From Lentimicrobiaceae bacterium (lineage in GTDB: Bacteria; Bacteroidota; Bacteroidia; Bacteroidales; SKPS01): 8,887 nucleotides of DNA. Every line of letters begins with the position of its first letter. The first letter of the stretch is position 1. The notes under the pieces were generated by a model. It was not told the origin of the DNA. It ran no database searches and saw only the letters and a program-made list of their open reading frames with translations. Of the stretch, positions 6,892 through 8,887 are shown in pieces. The DNA lies in assembly GCA_007119395.1 (NCBI GenBank), contig SKPS01000325.1, positions 1 through 8,887 of the forward strand, given 5' to 3'. Made by a program: the position numbers and the translations under genes.

Positions 6892-7003
6892 AAAAAACCT
6901 GCACCCTGCCTCTTGGCAAGTACCGCAAACACAAAACATCAAGCGTGCTTCGAATGCCCCTGTTCCCTGTCCAGATAATAACCAAAGGCAGGTTCTTTTG
7001 CAG
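6892..7003 (-). ncRNA. Candidate small RNA with 6S-RNA-like rod structure
   Basis: A perfect -7 box ends at 7004, and a T6 run at 6897 to 6892 closes a unit of about 105-112 nt. The ends are complementary in two competing ways. In one, CTGCA (7003-6999) pairs with TGCAG (6903-6899) and CCTGCCTTTGG (6992-6982) pairs with CCAAGAGGCAGG (6916-6905), with one bulge and one GU. In the other, AAAGAACCTGC (6998-6988) pairs with GCAGGTTTTTT (6902-6892). Between the arms lies a largely unpaired 60-65 nt region with a hairpin at 6956-6937 (CATT/GATG, AAG/CTT, loop CACG). A closing stem, open centre and terminal hairpin recall 6S RNA, which binds RNA polymerase. The alternative is a structured 5' leader for the UbiA gene 92 nt downstream. 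The family assignment is inference. Confidence 0.45.
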
Positions 7004-7031
7004 CAAAGATAGTTTTTTCAATCAGCTTGAA
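7004..7031 (-). promoter_or_regulatory. Bacteroidota-type promoter for the candidate small RNA
   Basis: On the minus strand TATCTTTG (7011 to 7004) is a perfect TAnnTTTG box, preceded by TTC (7031 to 7029, one mismatch from TTG) with a 17-nt spacer. It would start transcription about 195-200 nt before the UbiA ATG, inside the region that a TTG-start reading would call protein. Confidence 0.5.
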
Positions 7032-7051
7032 CAGGAGACCGAATAATTTTT

Positions 7052-7073
7052 CTTATCTTTACGGATTGATAAG
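7052..7073 (+). promoter_or_regulatory. Inverted repeat overlapping a possible -7 box upstream of the T9SS cargo gene
   Basis: CTTATC (7052-7057) and GATAAG (7068-7073) form a 6-bp inverted repeat with a 10-nt loop. TATCTTTA (7054-7061) within it is one mismatch from TAnnTTTG, but no TTG sits at normal spacing (the nearest is 24 nt upstream). It could be the operon promoter with an operator, or chance. Confidence 0.25.
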
Positions 7074-7109
7074 GTATGTAATAGTTTTGACAACTCATTC
7101 GCTTTGATC

Positions 7110-7730
7110 ATGAATCATCTTGTACTGTTTTTTCTGGGTGCCTGGCTGGCTGTCGCATTGCCGGCAGGGGCACAATACGTTGTAGTGTTTCAGGTTCACC
7201 AGCCCGATTTGTTGCAGGCCGATGCCGGTTCTCCGCAAGCGGGTGAAACCGGTGCAACCCTTCAGTTGGGTGGCACACCGGCGGCCATCGGAGGAATACC
7301 CCCTTACAGCTACCAATGGAGCCCCGGCCACCTCCTCAACGACTCAACCACCCCTAACCCAACGTTCGTGGCTGATACCACCAGAACCTTTGTCCTCACC
7401 GTAACAGATTCTGCCGGCTGTACAGCGATTGACTCGGTGCACATCACCATACAAACAGGCATACCTCAAGCCGAAGCCGAATCATCAGAGCTGTTCTCTG
7501 TATTCCCCAATCCGGCGACCTATGGGGTATTAAACATCCGTTGCATCCGTTGTACTAACACCCAATGGCACGTTGCCATCAGAAGCATCACCGGACAGCT
7601 GTTGGCGGAACATGTCGCCAACGGCAAACAATGGACGTGGCACTTGCACCCTGACATCAGATCGGGCTCCATGCTGCTGGTATCTGTTACCGGTGAATCA
7701 ACACACCACTTTAAAATTATTGCGCCATGA
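7110..7730 (+). CDS. Secreted protein with PKD/Ig-like domain and T9SS type A C-terminal sorting domain
   Basis: The 206-residue product begins at the ATG at 7110; an in-frame TTG six bases upstream is less likely. Residues 1-21 are a signal peptide (MNHLVLFFLG, hydrophobic core, AGA|Q). Residues about 50-115 form an Ig/PKD-like fold common in Bacteroidota surface proteins: IGGIPPYSYQWSPG, NPTFVADTTRTFVLTVTDSAGC and DSVHITI. Residues about 127-206 match the type A sorting domain of the type IX secretion system: LFSVFPNPA, VAIRSITGQLL, a WTWHL strand, and a final FKIIAP strand. The protein should cross the outer membrane and be released or anchored, with the sorting domain removed. Little remains besides one Ig-like module, so it may be a structural or adhesive subunit. 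Its TGA overlaps the next gene's ATG (ATGA), implying translational coupling. Confidence 0.8.
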   Translation: MNHLVLFFLGAWLAVALPAGAQYVVVFQVHQPDLLQADAGSPQAGETGATLQLGGTPAAIGGIPPYSYQWSPGHLLNDSTTPNPTFVADTTRTFVLTVTDSAGCTAIDSVHITIQTGIPQAEAESSELFSVFPNPATYGVLNIRCIRCTNTQWHVAIRSITGQLLAEHVANGKQWTWHLHPDIRSGSMLLVSVTGESTHHFKIIAP

Positions 7731-8641
7731 TACACAGAAATACCACACTGCTAATCATTGCAGCGGTCATGACCTGGGTACATGCCGCCAATGCTCAACA
7801 CGTACATGTGATCACCAACAATGACCCGGCAATGCTCGTGGCCGACGGCTTCAAGCACGGCAACATCCAATGGCAATCGTCGCCCGATGCCATCAACTGG
7901 ACCGATATTTCAGGTTTTACCAGCGACACCATCTTGTTCAACCCCGGTAATGAACTCACCTACTACCGCGCACGTATTGAGTCAGGGTCATGCCCCCCGG
8001 TGTACTCTGCCACCAGAGGTATCATGCGGTTCAACTGTGGCGATACCCTCGTTGATGCTCGTGACGGCAGAAAATACCCCACCGTGCAAATCGGCAACCA
8101 ATGCTGGATGGGCAGCAACCTCAATGTGGGTGTTATGATCCAGGGAATTGATAACATGAGCAACGACAGTATCATTGAGAAATATTGCTACGAAAACGAC
8201 ACCGTGAGCTGCAACACCTACGGTGCTCTTTACCAGTGGGATGAAATGATGAATTACTCCACCACCCCCGGAGCTCAAGGGATCTGTCCGCCAGGTTGGC
8301 ATGTCCCCACAGACCAGGAGATCATCACACTGGAAACAGAACTTGGCATGCCCCTCGCCGTGGCAAACCTAAGCAACATCTGGCGCGGAACCGATGAAGG
8401 AACCCAACTGAAACAAGGTGGAACATCCGGCTTCAATGCCAACCTCACCGGACTCAGATACGACGGCGGACTCTTTATGAGTGAAGGCACCTTTGAGTTT
8501 ATATGGACTTCCACTACCCACTTTACCAACACGACGCAAGCATACAGAAGATGCCTCAACACCACAGAGCCGAGAATCGGACGGTTCAACAACACCCAGA
8601 AAACCATGGGAGCTTCGGTGAGATGCTTGCTGAACAATTGA
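7727..8641 (+). CDS. FISUMP-domain secreted protein with N-terminal Ig-like segment
   Basis: The 304-residue product has a signal peptide (cleavage near ANA|Q at 23-24). Residues about 40-100 form an Ig-like segment (NIQWQSSPDAINWTDISGF, then ELTYYRARIESGSCPPVYS). Residues 105-303 are the Fibrobacter succinogenes major paralogous domain: DTLVDARDGRKYPTVQIGNQ, CWMGSNLNVG, YGALYQWDEMM, GICPPGWHVPTDQE, GTQLKQGGTSGFNANLTGLR, WTST and a final SVRCL. Eight cysteines, all after the signal peptide, would suit disulphides outside the cytoplasm. The domain's biochemical role is unknown; it recurs in surface proteins of this phylum. No T9SS sorting domain is present at the C-terminus, unlike its overlapping upstream partner, so it may stay periplasmic, attach to that partner, or use another route. 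The start is fixed by the ATGA overlap. Confidence 0.85.
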   Translation: MIHRNTTLLIIAAVMTWVHAANAQHVHVITNNDPAMLVADGFKHGNIQWQSSPDAINWTDISGFTSDTILFNPGNELTYYRARIESGSCPPVYSATRGIMRFNCGDTLVDARDGRKYPTVQIGNQCWMGSNLNVGVMIQGIDNMSNDSIIEKYCYENDTVSCNTYGALYQWDEMMNYSTTPGAQGICPPGWHVPTDQEIITLETELGMPLAVANLSNIWRGTDEGTQLKQGGTSGFNANLTGLRYDGGLFMSEGTFEFIWTSTTHFTNTTQAYRRCLNTTEPRIGRFNNTQKTMGASVRCLLNN

Positions 8642-8693
8642 CAACCCCAAAAACATCAACCTGAATACCGCAATCATCAAAAATAAGCATATC

Positions 8694-8887
8694 ATGTATA
8701 AATCAATATTACTTTTCACCCTCTCTGCTGTTTTCCTGGCGTTCGCCATGGCATGTGACAAAGATGACAACGACGTTAAACAAGGCTCCTCACTGGAGTA
8801 TTTTACCCATCTGGAAGCCGACAGCGACACTGTGAAGATCGGAGAGAGCACTAAGATTCGCGCCATATATGCAGGGAAAGATGTAAC
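8694..8887 (+). CDS. Lipoprotein, N-terminal part (runs off right edge)
   Basis: An ATG at 8694, 52 nt after the FISUMP gene, opens an unbroken frame of 64 codons to the window end. It begins MYKSILLF, continues with a hydrophobic stretch, and reaches a lipobox AMAC, giving a lipidated Cys at residue 21. The mature start CDKDDND is acidic and lysine-containing, resembling the lipoprotein export signal that sends Bacteroidota lipoproteins to the cell surface. The visible rest (SLEYFTHLEADSDTVKIGES, then KIRAIYAGKDV) looks like the start of an Ig/PKD-type domain, but too little is present to name it. Same orientation and short spacing make it a likely third member of the surface operon. Confidence 0.75.
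   Translation, partial: MYKSILLFTLSAVFLAFAMACDKDDNDVKQGSSLEYFTHLEADSDTVKIGESTKIRAIYAGKDV

Noticed and set aside
8369..8866. 165-codon minus-strand open frame across the FISUMP gene end and the lipoprotein start
   Set aside because: It overlaps two well-supported plus-strand genes, crosses their intergenic gap and shows no recognisable protein features.

Overview
The window reads as a chromosome segment from a member of the Bacteroidota, probably an environmental or uncultured Bacteroidales-like lineage. The evidence is a DUF3078 outer-membrane protein, a type IX secretion (T9SS) sorting domain, a FISUMP surface protein, a lipoprotein with an acidic residue run after the lipid-bearing cysteine, weak or absent Shine-Dalgarno sites, and several upstream boxes matching the phylum's promoter (TTG, 17-20 nt, TAnnTTTG). 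No phage, insertion sequence, CRISPR array, tRNA or rRNA is visible.

Layout. 1-213 (-): first 71 codons of purL, with a well-formed promoter behind it. 473-991 (+): a DUF2007-like domain fused to a 100-residue Asp/Glu tail. 1124-2074 (-): DUF3078 outer-membrane beta-barrel. 2233-4419 (+): hppA, the membrane ion-pumping pyrophosphatase, divergent from the DUF3078 gene. Both leaders carry the same GGTAATAACCT element. A strong intrinsic terminator at 4497-4539 separates hppA from ppa (4573-5106, +), the soluble pyrophosphatase. 5193-5975 (+): CTP-dependent polyprenol/phytol-kinase-like membrane protein. It is convergent with, and shares stop-codon bases with, a UbiA-family prenyltransferase (5972-6799, -) of the digeranylgeranylglyceryl-phosphate synthase type. 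The 310-base gap 6800-7109 holds a probable small RNA of about 105-112 nt (6892-7003, -). It has a consensus promoter, complementary 5' and 3' ends and a U-run, giving a rod-like 6S-RNA-like shape. From 7110 (+) a surface-protein operon begins: a T9SS cargo with a PKD/Ig-like domain, then a FISUMP protein overlapping it by ATGA, then the start of a lipoprotein that runs off the window.

How the parts fit. The middle genes share pyrophosphate and isoprenoid-lipid chemistry. HppA conserves the energy of PPi hydrolysis as an ion gradient, Ppa hydrolyses PPi in the cytosol, and UbiA-type transferases release PPi. The UbiA/kinase pair suggests prenylated membrane-lipid synthesis or salvage. The right-hand operon is a separate cell-surface module. 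The best candidates for something undescribed are the 6892-7003 small RNA, the mirrored leader element between the DUF3078 gene and hppA, and the acidic-tail DUF2007 protein.
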